42,259 bases of DNA from Lachnospiraceae bacterium (GTDB lineage Bacteria; Bacillota; Clostridia; Lachnospirales; Lachnospiraceae). Location of the stretch: positions 1-42,259 of the forward strand of contig JAGACK010000031.1 of assembly GCA_017614155.1 (NCBI GenBank). The letters are read 5' to 3'. Both the position numbers and the translations under genes were made by a program. Below are positions 25,419 through 34,425 of the stretch, piece after piece. Each line of letters starts with the position of its first letter. Position 1 is the first letter of the stretch. The notes below the pieces were generated by a model. The model saw nothing but the letters and a program-made list of their open reading frames with translations. It made no database searches and was not told the origin of the DNA.

Positions 25419-26471
25419 TTATGCCTTTGCGGCCATTGCTTCTTTTATCTGCTTTGTAAGTTCCGGAACGATCTGATTGAGATCACCCACTACACCGTAG
25501 TCAGCTACGTCAAATATGGGAGCACTCTCATCCTTGTTTATGGCTATGATGATATCAGACTCTTCCATGCCTGCCACATGCTGGATGGCTCCTGATATAC
25601 CAATCGCAAAATATACATGGGGACGTACCGTCTTTCCGGTCTGACCTACCTGCATTTCCTTGGGCTTCCATCCGGAATCAACCACTGCTCTCGAGCAGCT
25701 TACTGTTCCGCCGATGGCTTCCGCAAGTTCCTCAAGGATCTTGAAGTTCTCAGGTGATCCTACTCCACGGCCTCCCGATACCAGTATCTTTGCGGCAGCG
25801 ATATCGGCAACATTTGATACGCTCTTTACTATCTCAAGGATCTCAGCGTACTTATTATTCGGAGTGAAGTCCAGCTTGCACTCCTCGATATTCGCCTTTG
25901 CGCTCTTGTCTGCTTCCCTTTTCTGCATAACGCCGGGACGTACGGTTGCCATCTGAGGCCTGTAGTCAGGACATGCGATGGTAGCGATCGTATTTCCTCC
26001 GAAAGCGGGACGTGTCATGAGGAGCTGGTTCTTTTTCTGCTCCTGTCCGGGTGCGGGCTGAAGCGGGAAATCTCCTATGTCAAGCTGTGTACAGTCTGCG
26101 GTAAGTCCGGTATGGATCCTTGCTGCAACTCTGGGTCCGAGATCCCTTCCTATGGCAGTCGCTCCTATAAGCATTATCTCCGGCTTGTATTTCTCTATGA
26201 CCGAAGCCAGCGCATGAGCGTAAGGCTCTGTCCTGTATTCTTTAAGTTCGGGATCATCGACCACGATAACCCTGTCTGCGCCATACTGTGCAAGGCTGTC
26301 AGCAAGTCCCTTTACATCGGATCCGATAAGAACGGCAGTAACCTCCTGACCAAGATCTGCAGCCAGATCCTTTGCCTTACCGAGCAATTCATATGCAATG
26401 TTATTTACCTTGTTGTCCACCTGCTGGGCAAAGATAAATACACCCTTACATTCTTCAACTTTTAAACTCAT
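25419..26471 (-). CDS. etfA: Electron transfer flavoprotein alpha subunit
   Basis: A 350-residue FAD-binding subunit partnering EtfB and butyryl-CoA dehydrogenase. The C-terminal FAD domain carries LVSGGRGVGSPENF, SRAVVDSGWKP, QVGQTGKTVRPHVYFAIGISGAIQH and INKDESAPIFDVADYGVVGD, the standard EtfA signature. In butyrate-forming clostridia this Etf bifurcates electrons from NADH to crotonyl-CoA and ferredoxin; that role is inferred from the operon. CGGAGG precedes the ATG. Last gene before the terminator. Confidence 0.95.
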   Translation of the reverse strand: MSLKVEECKGVFIFAQQVDNKVNNIAYELLGKAKDLAADLGQEVTAVLIGSDVKGLADSLAQYGADRVIVVDDPELKEYRTEPYAHALASVIEKYKPEIMLIGATAIGRDLGPRVAARIHTGLTADCTQLDIGDFPLQPAPGQEQKKNQLLMTRPAFGGNTIATIACPDYRPQMATVRPGVMQKREADKSAKANIEECKLDFTPNNKYAEILEIVKSVSNVADIAAAKILVSGGRGVGSPENFKILEELAEAIGGTVSCSRAVVDSGWKPKEMQVGQTGKTVRPHVYFAIGISGAIQHVAGMEESDIIIAINKDESAPIFDVADYGVVGDLNQIVPELTKQIKEAMAAKA

Positions 26472-26489
26472 TTTGGTTCTACCTCCGTA

Positions 26490-27278
26490 TTAGATGACAT
26501 GCTTTTCAGCAAGCTTGCCTATGATATAATCAACTGCTTCCTTCGGCGAATCGGGTATTACCTTCTCACCGGCTCCCTTTGCCACCCTGTCGGATGCCTT
26601 TGCTATCTTTGTGGGAGATCCGTTAAGTCCCAGATTGGAATCCTCTACATCCTTGAGATCCTTTCTGCCCCATACAGTCACCTCTGTCTGATAGGCATCA
26701 AAGATTCCGCCGGGAGTCATATACATATCCTCACCAAGTTCTGCAAGAGCGGTAATAAGGCAGGGCATCTTTACCTTCAGCATATGATACCTGTCTTCAA
26801 ACTGTCTCTTTACGATGACATAGTCACCCTCGATCTTTATCTCCTCTGCATAAGAGATAACCGGCAGATCGAGACGCTCTGAGATCTGAGGGCCGACCTG
26901 TGCAGTATCTCCGTCGATAGCCTGACGACCCGTGATTACCAGATCATATTCAAGATTCCTGATGGCGCCTGCAAGAGTCTGGCTTGTAGCCCATGTGTCT
27001 GCTCCTCCGAGCACCCTGTCGGTTACGAGCACTGCCTTGTCTGCCCCCATCGCAAGCGCTTCACGGAGAACATCATCAGCCTTGGGAAGTCCCATTGTCA
27101 CTACCGTGATCTCTGTTCCGGGATTTTCATTCTTTATCTTTATAGCTGCTTCAAGTCCTGCCTTGTCATCAGGATTCATGATGGTAAGCATCGCAGCCCT
27201 GTCCAGTGTTCCGTCAGGCTTGAACTTTACTCCGCCCTTTGTATCGGGAACCTGCTTGATACATACTACTATTTTCAT
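26490..27278 (-). CDS. etfB: Electron transfer flavoprotein beta subunit
   Basis: A 262-residue subunit with the adenine-nucleotide-binding fold: IVVCIKQVPDT at the start, TVVTMGLPKADDVLREALAMGADKAVLV, and DLVITGRQAIDGDTAQVGPQISERLDLP, which is the EtfB signature. In bifurcating Etf this subunit binds the extra FAD. AAAAGGAGCG precedes the ATG. It sits between bcd (20 bp) and etfA (18 bp). Confidence 0.95.
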   Translation of the reverse strand: MKIVVCIKQVPDTKGGVKFKPDGTLDRAAMLTIMNPDDKAGLEAAIKIKNENPGTEITVVTMGLPKADDVLREALAMGADKAVLVTDRVLGGADTWATSQTLAGAIRNLEYDLVITGRQAIDGDTAQVGPQISERLDLPVISYAEEIKIEGDYVIVKRQFEDRYHMLKVKMPCLITALAELGEDMYMTPGGIFDAYQTEVTVWGRKDLKDVEDSNLGLNGSPTKIAKASDRVAKGAGEKVIPDSPKEAVDYIIGKLAEKHVI

Positions 27279-27298
27279 GATTGTTCGCTCCTTTTTAT

Positions 27299-28465
27299 TT
27301 ACTTAAGCAATCCGGCTGAAATGACCATTCTCTGAACTTCCGAGGTTCCCTCATAGATCTCCGTGATCTTGGCATCCCTCATCATCCTTTCAACCTCGTA
27401 CTCCCTGATGTATCCGTAACCGCCGTGATACTGAACGGCCTTTGTGGTAACCTCCATGGCTACCTCTGCGGCATAAAGCTTTGCCATGGCAGCTTCCATA
27501 CCATAGGAAACCTTGGGATCCTTCTGATATTCACCCTTCTTCATGGCTGCCTGATAGACTAAAAGCTGTGCGGCCTGTGTCTTTGTAGCCATATCTGCAA
27601 GCTGGAACTGTGTATTCTGGAACTGGCCTATAGCTCTTCCAAACTGTTTTCTCTCCTTGACATATTCAATGGTGCGCTCAAGTGCACCCTCAGCTATGCC
27701 GAGAGCCTGCGCGGCTATACCTATACGTCCGCCGTCAAGAGTATGCATTGCTATATTGAAGCCCTTGCCCTGCTGACCTAAAAGATTATCCTTCGGGATC
27801 CTGCAGTCCTGGAAGATAAGCTCATATGTAGATGATCCGCGGATACCCATCTTGTTCTCCTTCGTACCGAAGGTAAATCCGGGCGTACCCTTTTCAACAA
27901 CATATGCGGAGATCTCCTTCATCATCTTCCCGCGTTTTTCTACCTTGCCGCTTACGGCAAAGATAACATATACATCTGCTTCTTTTCCGTTTGTGATGAA
28001 GCACTTTGATCCGTTGAGAACCCACTCATCGCCCTCAAGCACTGCCTTTGTCTGCATGCCCTGGGCATCGGTTCCCGCTCCGGGCTCAGTCAGTCCGAAA
28101 GCTCCGAGTTTTTCTCCCTTTGCCAGGGGGACAAGCCATTTCTGCTTCTGCTCCTCGGTACCGAATGTCATGATCGGGTCCACACAAAGTGAGGTATGCG
28201 CGGAAACGATAACTCCGGTGGTGCCGCAGACCTTTGATAGTTCCTCAACACACATAGCGTATGTCAGAGGATCACAGCCCTGTCCGCCGTATTCCTTCGG
28301 AACAGGGATACCCAGGAATCCGTACTTTGCCATCTTTTCGACGGTATCTCTGGGAAATTCCTCAGTTTCGTCAACCTCTATGGCGCGAGGCTTCACTTCC
28401 TTTTCGGCAAAATCCTTGAAAAGGGATCTCGCCATTGCATGTTCCTTGCTCAACTGAAAGTCCAT
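27299..28465 (-). CDS. bcd: Butyryl-CoA dehydrogenase
   Basis: A 388-residue acyl-CoA dehydrogenase reducing crotonyl-CoA to butyryl-CoA with Etf. FGLTEPGAGTDAQG and WVLNGSKCFITNG are FAD/substrate-binding segments; the C-terminal TEIYEGTSEVQRMVI contains the catalytic glutamate (about E372). Length and motifs match short-chain enzymes. AAGGAAG precedes the ATG. Confidence 0.95.
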   Translation of the reverse strand: MDFQLSKEHAMARSLFKDFAEKEVKPRAIEVDETEEFPRDTVEKMAKYGFLGIPVPKEYGGQGCDPLTYAMCVEELSKVCGTTGVIVSAHTSLCVDPIMTFGTEEQKQKWLVPLAKGEKLGAFGLTEPGAGTDAQGMQTKAVLEGDEWVLNGSKCFITNGKEADVYVIFAVSGKVEKRGKMMKEISAYVVEKGTPGFTFGTKENKMGIRGSSTYELIFQDCRIPKDNLLGQQGKGFNIAMHTLDGGRIGIAAQALGIAEGALERTIEYVKERKQFGRAIGQFQNTQFQLADMATKTQAAQLLVYQAAMKKGEYQKDPKVSYGMEAAMAKLYAAEVAMEVTTKAVQYHGGYGYIREYEVERMMRDAKITEIYEGTSEVQRMVISAGLLK

Positions 28466-28506
28466 GTCTTACCTTCCTCCGTATTTATTATACTTAATAT
28501 GTTACT

Positions 28507-29379
28507 TTATTTACGATCTGTAGGCACCTTGCCGTCGGAATAATCATAGAATCCGATGCCGGTCTTCACTCCGAGTTTCTTTGCTCTTACCATCTTCTTG
28601 AGAAGCGGAGCCGGACGATATTTTGAATCACCGGTCTCCTTGTAAAGCACTTCCATGATGGCAAGCACGATATCAAGTCCCACATAGTCGCCGAGTTCAA
28701 GCGGTCCCATGGGGTGGTTTGCGCCGAGCTTCATTGCATTGTCTATGCCTTCTATATCCGAAACGCCCTCTGAATACACAAAGATGCCCTCGTTGATGAG
28801 AGGGATCAGAATCCTGTTGACAACAAATCCTGGCGCCTCGTTCACCTGTACGGGTGTCTTTCCGAGTTTTTCGGAGATATCCTTTACTTTTGAAACAAGA
28901 TCTTCGGGTGTGTTTGCTCCGGCAATGACTTCAATAAGCTTCATGCGGTCAGCCGGATTAAAGAAATGCATTCCTACGATGGGCTTGGGAAGTCCCGCGC
29001 CTATCTCAGTGATTGAAAGTGATGAAGTGTTTGACGCAAAGATACAGTTATCGTTCTTTACTATGTTTTCCATCAGATCCTTGAAGCAGTTCTGCTTGAT
29101 CTCCATAACCTCAAGCGCAGCCTCAACAACGAGATCCGGATCGGTTGCTATGGAATTGAGTCCTGTCACAAACTTTGCCAGATATGAATCGACTGCTGCC
29201 TGATCCATCTTTCCCTTGCTGACAAGCTTCTCATATCCCTTTTTGATCTTTTCAAGTCCGCCCTCGGCAAACTCCGTCTTGATATCACAAAGATATACTT
29301 TGTCAAAATCCGCACACTGCGCAAACGCCTTTGCGATACCCTGTCCCATGGTTCCGGCACCTATTACCGCTACCTTCAT
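28507..29379 (-). CDS. hbd: 3-Hydroxybutyryl-CoA dehydrogenase
   Basis: A 290-residue enzyme reducing acetoacetyl-CoA to 3-hydroxybutyryl-CoA. [18 protein letters not shown] (3-20) is the Rossmann NAD(P) loop; [13 protein letters not shown] and [17 protein letters not shown] hold the catalytic Ser/His; [20 protein letters not shown] and [18 protein letters not shown] are further family motifs. It lies 18 bp after crt and 41 bp before bcd. Confidence 0.95.
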   Translation of the reverse strand: MKVAVIGAGTMGQGIAKAFAQCADFDKVYLCDIKTEFAEGGLEKIKKGYEKLVSKGKMDQAAVDSYLAKFVTGLNSIATDPDLVVEAALEVMEIKQNCFKDLMENIVKNDNCIFASNTSSLSITEIGAGLPKPIVGMHFFNPADRMKLIEVIAGANTPEDLVSKVKDISEKLGKTPVQVNEAPGFVVNRILIPLINEGIFVYSEGVSDIEGIDNAMKLGANHPMGPLELGDYVGLDIVLAIMEVLYKETGDSKYRPAPLLKKMVRAKKLGVKTGIGFYDYSDGKVPTDRK

Positions 29380-29397
29380 TTTTGTATCCTCCTCACT

Positions 29398-30192
29398 TTA
29401 TTTATTCTGAAAATCTACGATCTTTACCTTTGCGGGATCATCCTTTTTGCGAAGGAAGTTAGCCATTCCCTCTTTCTGGTCATATGATTCAAAGCAGTCT
29501 CCAAACAGCTTCTCCTCAATGACAAGAGCCTTGTCTATATCTACCTGCAGGCCATCGTTTACTGCCTTCTTGCAGTTGCGGACAGCTATGGGCGCATTCT
29601 TTGCTATGGTCGATGCAAGCTTTTCGGCCTCAGCCATAAGATCCGAAAGAGGATATACTGCATTTACCAGCCCTATCCTGTATGCCTCATCAGCTTTGAT
29701 ATTTCTTGCTGTATAAATCAGCTGCTTTGCCATGCCCGGACTTACAAGCCTTGCCAGTCTCTGCGTTCCTCCGAATCCGGGGGTTATGCCAAGCCCGACT
29801 TCAGGCTGTCCGAAAAGCGCACCGTCTGCACAGATCCTGATATCACAGCTCATGGCAAGCTCATTTCCGCCGCCGAGCGCAAAGCCGTTCACTGCGGCTA
29901 TGAAAGGAACCGGAGATGTTTCGATCTTTCTGAAGACATCATTTCCCTTCTTTCCAAAAGCCTCTCCTTCAGCCTTTGAAAGAGTGCTCATTTCGCCTAT
30001 GTCCGCCCCGGCCACAAAGGACTTTTCTCCGGCGCCGGTCAGGATTACTGCCCTCACCTCATTTGTATCTATGCCGGAAACCACCTTATCAAGCTCATCA
30101 AGAACAGCCGAATTCAGCGCATTCAGCGCCTCAGGCCTGTTTATGGTGATCACGGCGTATTTATCTTTTACCTCATATTCTACAAATGCCAT
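29398..30192 (-). CDS. crt: Crotonase (3-hydroxybutyryl-CoA dehydratase)
   Basis: A 264-residue enoyl-CoA hydratase forming crotonyl-CoA. SFVAGADIGEM gives the first oxyanion segment, NGFALGGGNELAMSCDIRI contains one catalytic glutamate, and PEVGLGITPGFGGTQRL the second. The start is the ATG at 30192 (MAFVEYEVK) because AAAGGCGG lies close upstream; the longer frame to 30261 would overlap the thl end. Second gene of the butyrate operon. Confidence 0.95.
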   Translation of the reverse strand: MAFVEYEVKDKYAVITINRPEALNALNSAVLDELDKVVSGIDTNEVRAVILTGAGEKSFVAGADIGEMSTLSKAEGEAFGKKGNDVFRKIETSPVPFIAAVNGFALGGGNELAMSCDIRICADGALFGQPEVGLGITPGFGGTQRLARLVSPGMAKQLIYTARNIKADEAYRIGLVNAVYPLSDLMAEAEKLASTIAKNAPIAVRNCKKAVNDGLQVDIDKALVIEEKLFGDCFESYDQKEGMANFLRKKDDPAKVKIVDFQNK

Positions 30193-30212
30193 TTTGTACC
30201 GCCTTTCTTTTA

Positions 30213-31406
30213 TCAGATTGCCTTTACGACAGTAGCGCAGCCCATGCCGCCGCCGATACACAGTGTAGCAAGACCTGTCTTTGCTCCGGTCTTCTTCATA
30301 TTGTGCAGCAGAGTCACAAGGATACGCGCACCCGATGCTCCGACGGGATGTCCGAGCGCAATGGCACCGCCGTTGATATTGAGCTTCTTCAGGTCAAACC
30401 CGAGGTCCTTTCCGACTGCAACAGACTGTGCCGCAAACGCCTCATTTGCCTCATAAATATCAAAATCATCTATGGTCATGCCTGTCTTTGCCATTACCTT
30501 CTTTGTCGCTGCAACAGGACCTATGCCCATGATCGAAGGATCCACTCCTGCAAGAGCGCCTGCAACAAATTCAGCCATAGGTGTAACTCCGAGTTCTTTT
30601 GCTTTTTCTTCAGTCATAACGACTACCGCTGCCGCACCGTCATTGATTCCCGAAGCATTTCCTGCCGTGACAACTCCATCAGGGTTGAGTGGTTTAAGCT
30701 TTGCCAGCGCCTCGATGGTAGATCCGGCCCTGGGTCCCTCATCCGTATCAAACAGCACAGTTTCCTTCTTTTTCTTTATTTCAACAGGTACTATCTCATC
30801 TTTGAACGCACCGCTTTCTATCGCGGCACATGCTTTCTGCTGACTTGCAAGAGCAAACTCATCGAGCTCTTCCCTTGTGAGATTCCACTGCTTTGCGATG
30901 TTGTCCGCAGTGGTGATCATGTGATAATCATTAAAGGCATCCCAGAGAGCATCCTTTACCATGGTGTCCACCAGCGCTCCCTGGCTCTGGCTCGGCCATG
31001 TCATCCTGTATCCGTAACGTCCCTGAGGAAGCGCAAAAGGAGCCATAGACATATTCTCCATGCCTCCTGCAACCACGATATCGGCATCCCCCGCCTGTAT
31101 CATCTGTGCTGCCATATTCACACAGTTGAGTCCTGAGCCACAGACAACATTGACAGTAACTGCCGGTACTTCCTTGGGAATACCCGCATTAAGCGATGCC
31201 TGACGAGCTACATTCTGTCCAAGACCAGCCTGTATGACGCAGCCCATGTATACATGATCTACCTGTTCACCCTTTACTCCTGCTCTGTTCAGAGCTTCCC
31301 TGATAACTATCTCTCCCAGCTTAGCAACTGGCGTGGTGGACAGGGAGCCTCCCATGGTACCGATTGCCGTACGACAAGCGCCAGCAAGCACGATCTTTTT
31401 TGACAT
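30213..31406 (-). CDS. thl: Acetyl-CoA acetyltransferase (thiolase)
   Basis: A 397-residue biosynthetic thiolase condensing two acetyl-CoA. The nucleophile is C89 in [33 protein letters not shown] and CIGGGMG near the C terminus hold the His and second Cys. The start is the ATG at 31406 (MSKKIVLAG) with AAGGAGGAAAG upstream; the frame extends further but without a site. First gene of the butyrate operon. Confidence 0.96.
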   Translation of the reverse strand: MSKKIVLAGACRTAIGTMGGSLSTTPVAKLGEIVIREALNRAGVKGEQVDHVYMGCVIQAGLGQNVARQASLNAGIPKEVPAVTVNVVCGSGLNCVNMAAQMIQAGDADIVVAGGMENMSMAPFALPQGRYGYRMTWPSQSQGALVDTMVKDALWDAFNDYHMITTADNIAKQWNLTREELDEFALASQQKACAAIESGAFKDEIVPVEIKKKKETVLFDTDEGPRAGSTIEALAKLKPLNPDGVVTAGNASGINDGAAAVVVMTEEKAKELGVTPMAEFVAGALAGVDPSIMGIGPVAATKKVMAKTGMTIDDFDIYEANEAFAAQSVAVGKDLGFDLKKLNINGGAIALGHPVGASGARILVTLLHNMKKTGAKTGLATLCIGGGMGCATVVKAI

Positions 31407-31465
31407 ATAGCTTTCCTCCTTATTTTTGATGATTCGGACTCCTAAAAAAGCCCAATGCAACGCTA

Positions 31466-31494
31466 ATTCTAACACATGGATATGATCATTTCAA
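31466..31494 (-). promoter_or_regulatory. Promoter of the thl-crt-hbd-bcd-etfBA operon
   Basis: On the minus strand TTGAAA (31489-31494), 17 bp, TAGAAT (31466-31471). The -35 box overlaps the last codons of the upstream SGNH gene (ends 31486). No terminator is visible between that gene and thl, so read-through may add to expression. Confidence 0.65.
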
Positions 31495-32532
31495 TGCCGC
31501 TTTTCCTATTTCCATGTCCCTACAATACCTTGTATACCTGTCGTTCCACACACCGCTATATCTGTCATCCGTTCTGTGATCCGGAAGACCATACCTCTCT
31601 TTTATATACTCTCCGAAAAACAGGGAAAACTTCTGCGCACCTTCCACATTCAGGTGGCTGTGTCCGTCAACATAGTCTCTGCCCCTGTCTAGTCCGATCT
31701 CGTCAGCACAGTAGTCAAAATTAACATAGTCGCAGCCATCATATCCGCCTGCAATCTGCCGAAGCCGGTCATCATATTCCGGAAACCATGTATTGATAAA
31801 AGTCGGAGTCTTCATCAGGAGCAGCGGTATATCCTCTTTTGCGCAGTAATCGATTATCTTTACAAGATAATCCTCAGCCTTTTGCGGAAACAAAGGAGTC
31901 TTCAGTTCCAGCCTGTCATATTCCTCCGGCTCATCCGTCGTATCAAACTCCATGATAAAACCATCGTAAGTGACCTCCGGTCTCCTGAACGCATATCTGA
32001 AGTCTTCTCCACCAAGCTCATCCCATCTGGAATGGAAACGGAACACCGGAAAAACATACGAAAACAGACTTTCTTCCTCCCACATGGAGGACTTTGCGCA
32101 TCTTATCTTGTCGGCTGACAGCCTCATCCCGTCTATTGTCTTTCTGTTGGCCGCCTCCTCAAAGAAATCATCCCCGTATTTCATAAAACTGACATCCAGC
32201 GTGATAAGCCCGGGTCTGTTGGACCTGACCGTATCTTTCATCAGATAATATGACTGCCACATGGTCTGCGAAGCATTGGCCCTTGTATACGATGTAAATC
32301 CATATCTGTCCCACAGCAGGTCAGGCGATACCGCGTTATACACAGTGGAAGATCCGAAAAACACAGCATCTAACGGCGTCTTTACATGATAAAACTCCGA
32401 AGTGATATTTCCGTCCCTGTTTTCCGTTATGTATTTGGGCGAAAAAATCCCGTCAAGAATGAAAAGGAGAAGCAATGCCGTGAGGATCACACCCACTGTT
32501 TTGATTATGGTTTTTTTTATCACGCTGTTCAT
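31486..32532 (-). CDS. SGNH-hydrolase-like, DltD-like membrane-anchored protein
   Basis: A 348-residue protein with an N-terminal helix (about 10-28) and an extracytoplasmic domain. [16 protein letters not shown] has the GSS nucleophile block of SGNH esterases, NASQT fits the oxyanion Asn block, and [11 protein letters not shown] supplies the D..H pair. This layout is that of DltD and AlgX-like partners of MBOAT acyltransferases. It probably hands the acyl group to a wall polymer. Last gene of the dlt-like operon, 67 bp after the MBOAT gene with a structured element between. Confidence 0.75.
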   Translation of the reverse strand: MNSVIKKTIIKTVGVILTALLLLFILDGIFSPKYITENRDGNITSEFYHVKTPLDAVFFGSSTVYNAVSPDLLWDRYGFTSYTRANASQTMWQSYYLMKDTVRSNRPGLITLDVSFMKYGDDFFEEAANRKTIDGMRLSADKIRCAKSSMWEEESLFSYVFPVFRFHSRWDELGGEDFRYAFRRPEVTYDGFIMEFDTTDEPEEYDRLELKTPLFPQKAEDYLVKIIDYCAKEDIPLLLMKTPTFINTWFPEYDDRLRQIAGGYDGCDYVNFDYCADEIGLDRGRDYVDGHSHLNVEGAQKFSLFFGEYIKERYGLPDHRTDDRYSGVWNDRYTRYCRDMEIGKAALK

Positions 32533-32559
32533 AGAGTTTCCTCTTTTTTCTCATCCTCT

Positions 32560-32608
32560 CAATTCTACGGATCGCTCCGTACTTCGCGCTCCCGCGAAGC
32601 TAGAATTG
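32560..32608 (-). repeat. Three-way-junction palindromic element
   Basis: An 8-bp outer stem (32560-32567 with 32601-32608, CAATTCTA/TAGAATTG) encloses two hairpins: CGGA-TCGC-TCCG (32568-32579) and CTTCGCG-CTCC-CGCGAAG (32582-32599). All three stems are perfect. The last codon and TAG stop of the MBOAT gene lie inside the outer stem. No T-run follows, so it is not an ordinary terminator. Confidence 0.75.
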
Positions 32609-34171
32609 CATGTATATGAAATCCGCACTGTTATATCCCAGCCCGTAGTATCCGAATATGATCACTGCTGCCACCGACACAGTGCAAAAAATCCATCTTT
32701 GCGCGACCGGGCGCTGCATAAGCCTGTCATAAATGCTCTTCTTTCTTTCAAGCATGCTTATGACAAAAAGCACCGCTATGCCTGCAGCGGCAACTTTCAG
32801 ATCCTTCATGGAAAGCCCAAGACTCTCCAGCATTTCAGCCGAGATCCCGCCCTGCCTTAAAAGGATCCTTTTGTAAATTGAAAGGGCCTGTCTGATCCCT
32901 TCAAATGAAAGATCAAATACACGGAGCATGCTCATTATCACAAATGTCCTGATGACGGCAAACGACCTGTGCAACACTCCTCCCATCTTCCATCCGATCA
33001 TATTATTGAGCCTGTCGTACAATGGAGTAAGCTCAGCTGAAACGCACATTATGATTCCGTTCAGAAGTCCCCACAGCACATACCTCCACTCAGGTCCGTG
33101 CCACAGTCCCGTAGCAGTCCAAACAACGATCGTTGCCGTATACAGCGATGTTCTTTTTCCCAGGAAATCATTGACCCTGCTTACCTTTTTGCCAAAGGCC
33201 ATGAGTTTTTTTGAAATTGATATCGGATAAAAGATATAGTCCCTAAACCATGTTCCCAGAGTGATATGCCACCTGCTCCAGTACTCCGAAACAGACTTTG
33301 AAAAGAACGGCCTGACAAAGTTCTCCGTGACATCAACCCCGAAAAGCCTTGCTGTCCCGATGGTTATATTGATCCCCCCGGAGAAATCCGCGTACAGCTG
33401 CATTGAATATAAAAAGACCATAAGCAGCATATATGTGCCGTTCAGGTCTCTGTAGAGCGCAGACGAATTCTTTATGAAACCGGAAAGCCTGTCAGCTATG
33501 ATGAGTTTCTTTGCGACACCAAACAGGATCAGGTAAAGACCTTTTCTGAAATTATCTGCATCAAAGCGGTTCCCTCCAAAGAGTGTGGGAGAAATATCCT
33601 TAAATCTGCTTATCGGGCCCTGTATTATCTGTGGAAAAAAAGTCACGAACAGCGCAAGCTTCAACGGATTTCTTTCAGCATCATATCTTCTGTAAAAGAG
33701 ATCTATGATATAGCCCATCGACTGGAAGGTGTAAAATGATATTCCTAACGGGAGTACGAGTTTTCCAAACCCCCACATATCCGTGCTTCCAAAGAAGCCC
33801 ACCCTGATCATGTTGATATTTGAAAACAGAAAATTGGAATATTTTAATGTGATAAGGATACCAAAATTAAGGAACAGACATATGATCATTATGATCTTCA
33901 GCCTTTTTTTAAGCCACTTTTTTGCTTCCTTCTTCTGGCCGCGGTCAAATACTATCGCAGATCGTCCCTTTACCCTTTCCATGGCCATGGACGAAAGATA
34001 TGTTATCACGATTGTTGCCAGGATATAGATGATGTATTTTCCACAGGCAGAATAATAAAAGAAAATGCTTGCCGCAAGCAAAACCAGATACCTGTATTTA
34101 ACAGGCATCAGATAATACAAAAGCACCGCTGATATAACAAAGACCGCAAAAGGAACTGACACAAAAGACAT
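32600..34171 (-). CDS. MBOAT O-acyltransferase (DltB/AlgI-like)
   Basis: A 523-residue integral membrane protein with about ten helices. SYYTFQSMGYIIDLFYRR-like text (here SFYTFQSMGYIIDL), QIIQGPISRF, QLYADFSGGINITIG, SVSEYWSRWHITLGTWFRDY and ATGLWHGPEWRYVLWG are MBOAT signatures; the His of LWHG is the conserved catalytic residue. It should carry an acyl group from the carrier protein across the membrane. CAGGGATCG precedes the ATG. Third gene of the dlt-like operon, 9 bp after the carrier protein. Confidence 0.92.
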   Translation of the reverse strand: MSFVSVPFAVFVISAVLLYYLMPVKYRYLVLLAASIFFYYSACGKYIIYILATIVITYLSSMAMERVKGRSAIVFDRGQKKEAKKWLKKRLKIIMIICLFLNFGILITLKYSNFLFSNINMIRVGFFGSTDMWGFGKLVLPLGISFYTFQSMGYIIDLFYRRYDAERNPLKLALFVTFFPQIIQGPISRFKDISPTLFGGNRFDADNFRKGLYLILFGVAKKLIIADRLSGFIKNSSALYRDLNGTYMLLMVFLYSMQLYADFSGGINITIGTARLFGVDVTENFVRPFFSKSVSEYWSRWHITLGTWFRDYIFYPISISKKLMAFGKKVSRVNDFLGKRTSLYTATIVVWTATGLWHGPEWRYVLWGLLNGIIMCVSAELTPLYDRLNNMIGWKMGGVLHRSFAVIRTFVIMSMLRVFDLSFEGIRQALSIYKRILLRQGGISAEMLESLGLSMKDLKVAAAGIAVLFVISMLERKKSIYDRLMQRPVAQRWIFCTVSVAAVIIFGYYGLGYNSADFIYMQF

Positions 34172-34180
34172 CGATCCCTG

Positions 34181-34408
34181 TTACTCCTCCATCAGCCTTT
34201 CCACGAGGCCATATATGCTTTCGGCGCTGTTGAAGTTTTCCGGAATCAGATCTTCCGGTCCGATCTCAATATCGTATTCTTCCGTCAGCTGTCCGACAAG
34301 CGTGACAATATCAAAGGAGTCAAATATCCTTTTGTCAATGAGGCCATCCTCTGTATCATAGTCCACTTCAGGGTGTATTTCTTTCAGTATGCTCAACAGT
34401 TCTTCCAT
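34181..34408 (-). CDS. Acyl carrier protein of the dlt-like operon
   Basis: A 75-residue four-helix carrier protein. S31 in IFDSFDIVTLV is the phosphopantetheine attachment serine. The sequence after it (GQLTEEYDIEIGPEDL) is closer to general acyl carrier proteins than to the LDSMGTV pattern of many DltC proteins. It lies between the adenylation and MBOAT genes, so it most likely receives the acyl group activated at 34426-35958. Confidence 0.88.
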   Translation of the reverse strand: MEELLSILKEIHPEVDYDTEDGLIDKRIFDSFDIVTLVGQLTEEYDIEIGPEDLIPENFNSAESIYGLVERLMEE

Positions 34409-34425
34409 CTGCCCTCTCCTAAAAA

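Noticed and set aside
30186-31136. 316-residue plus-strand frame
   Set aside because: Antisense to thl and full of Cys/His/Arg, as expected from a shadow frame.
32560-32608. Intrinsic terminator between the MBOAT and DltD-like genes
   Set aside because: Stems are strong but no T-run follows on the minus strand, and the next gene belongs to the same pathway.
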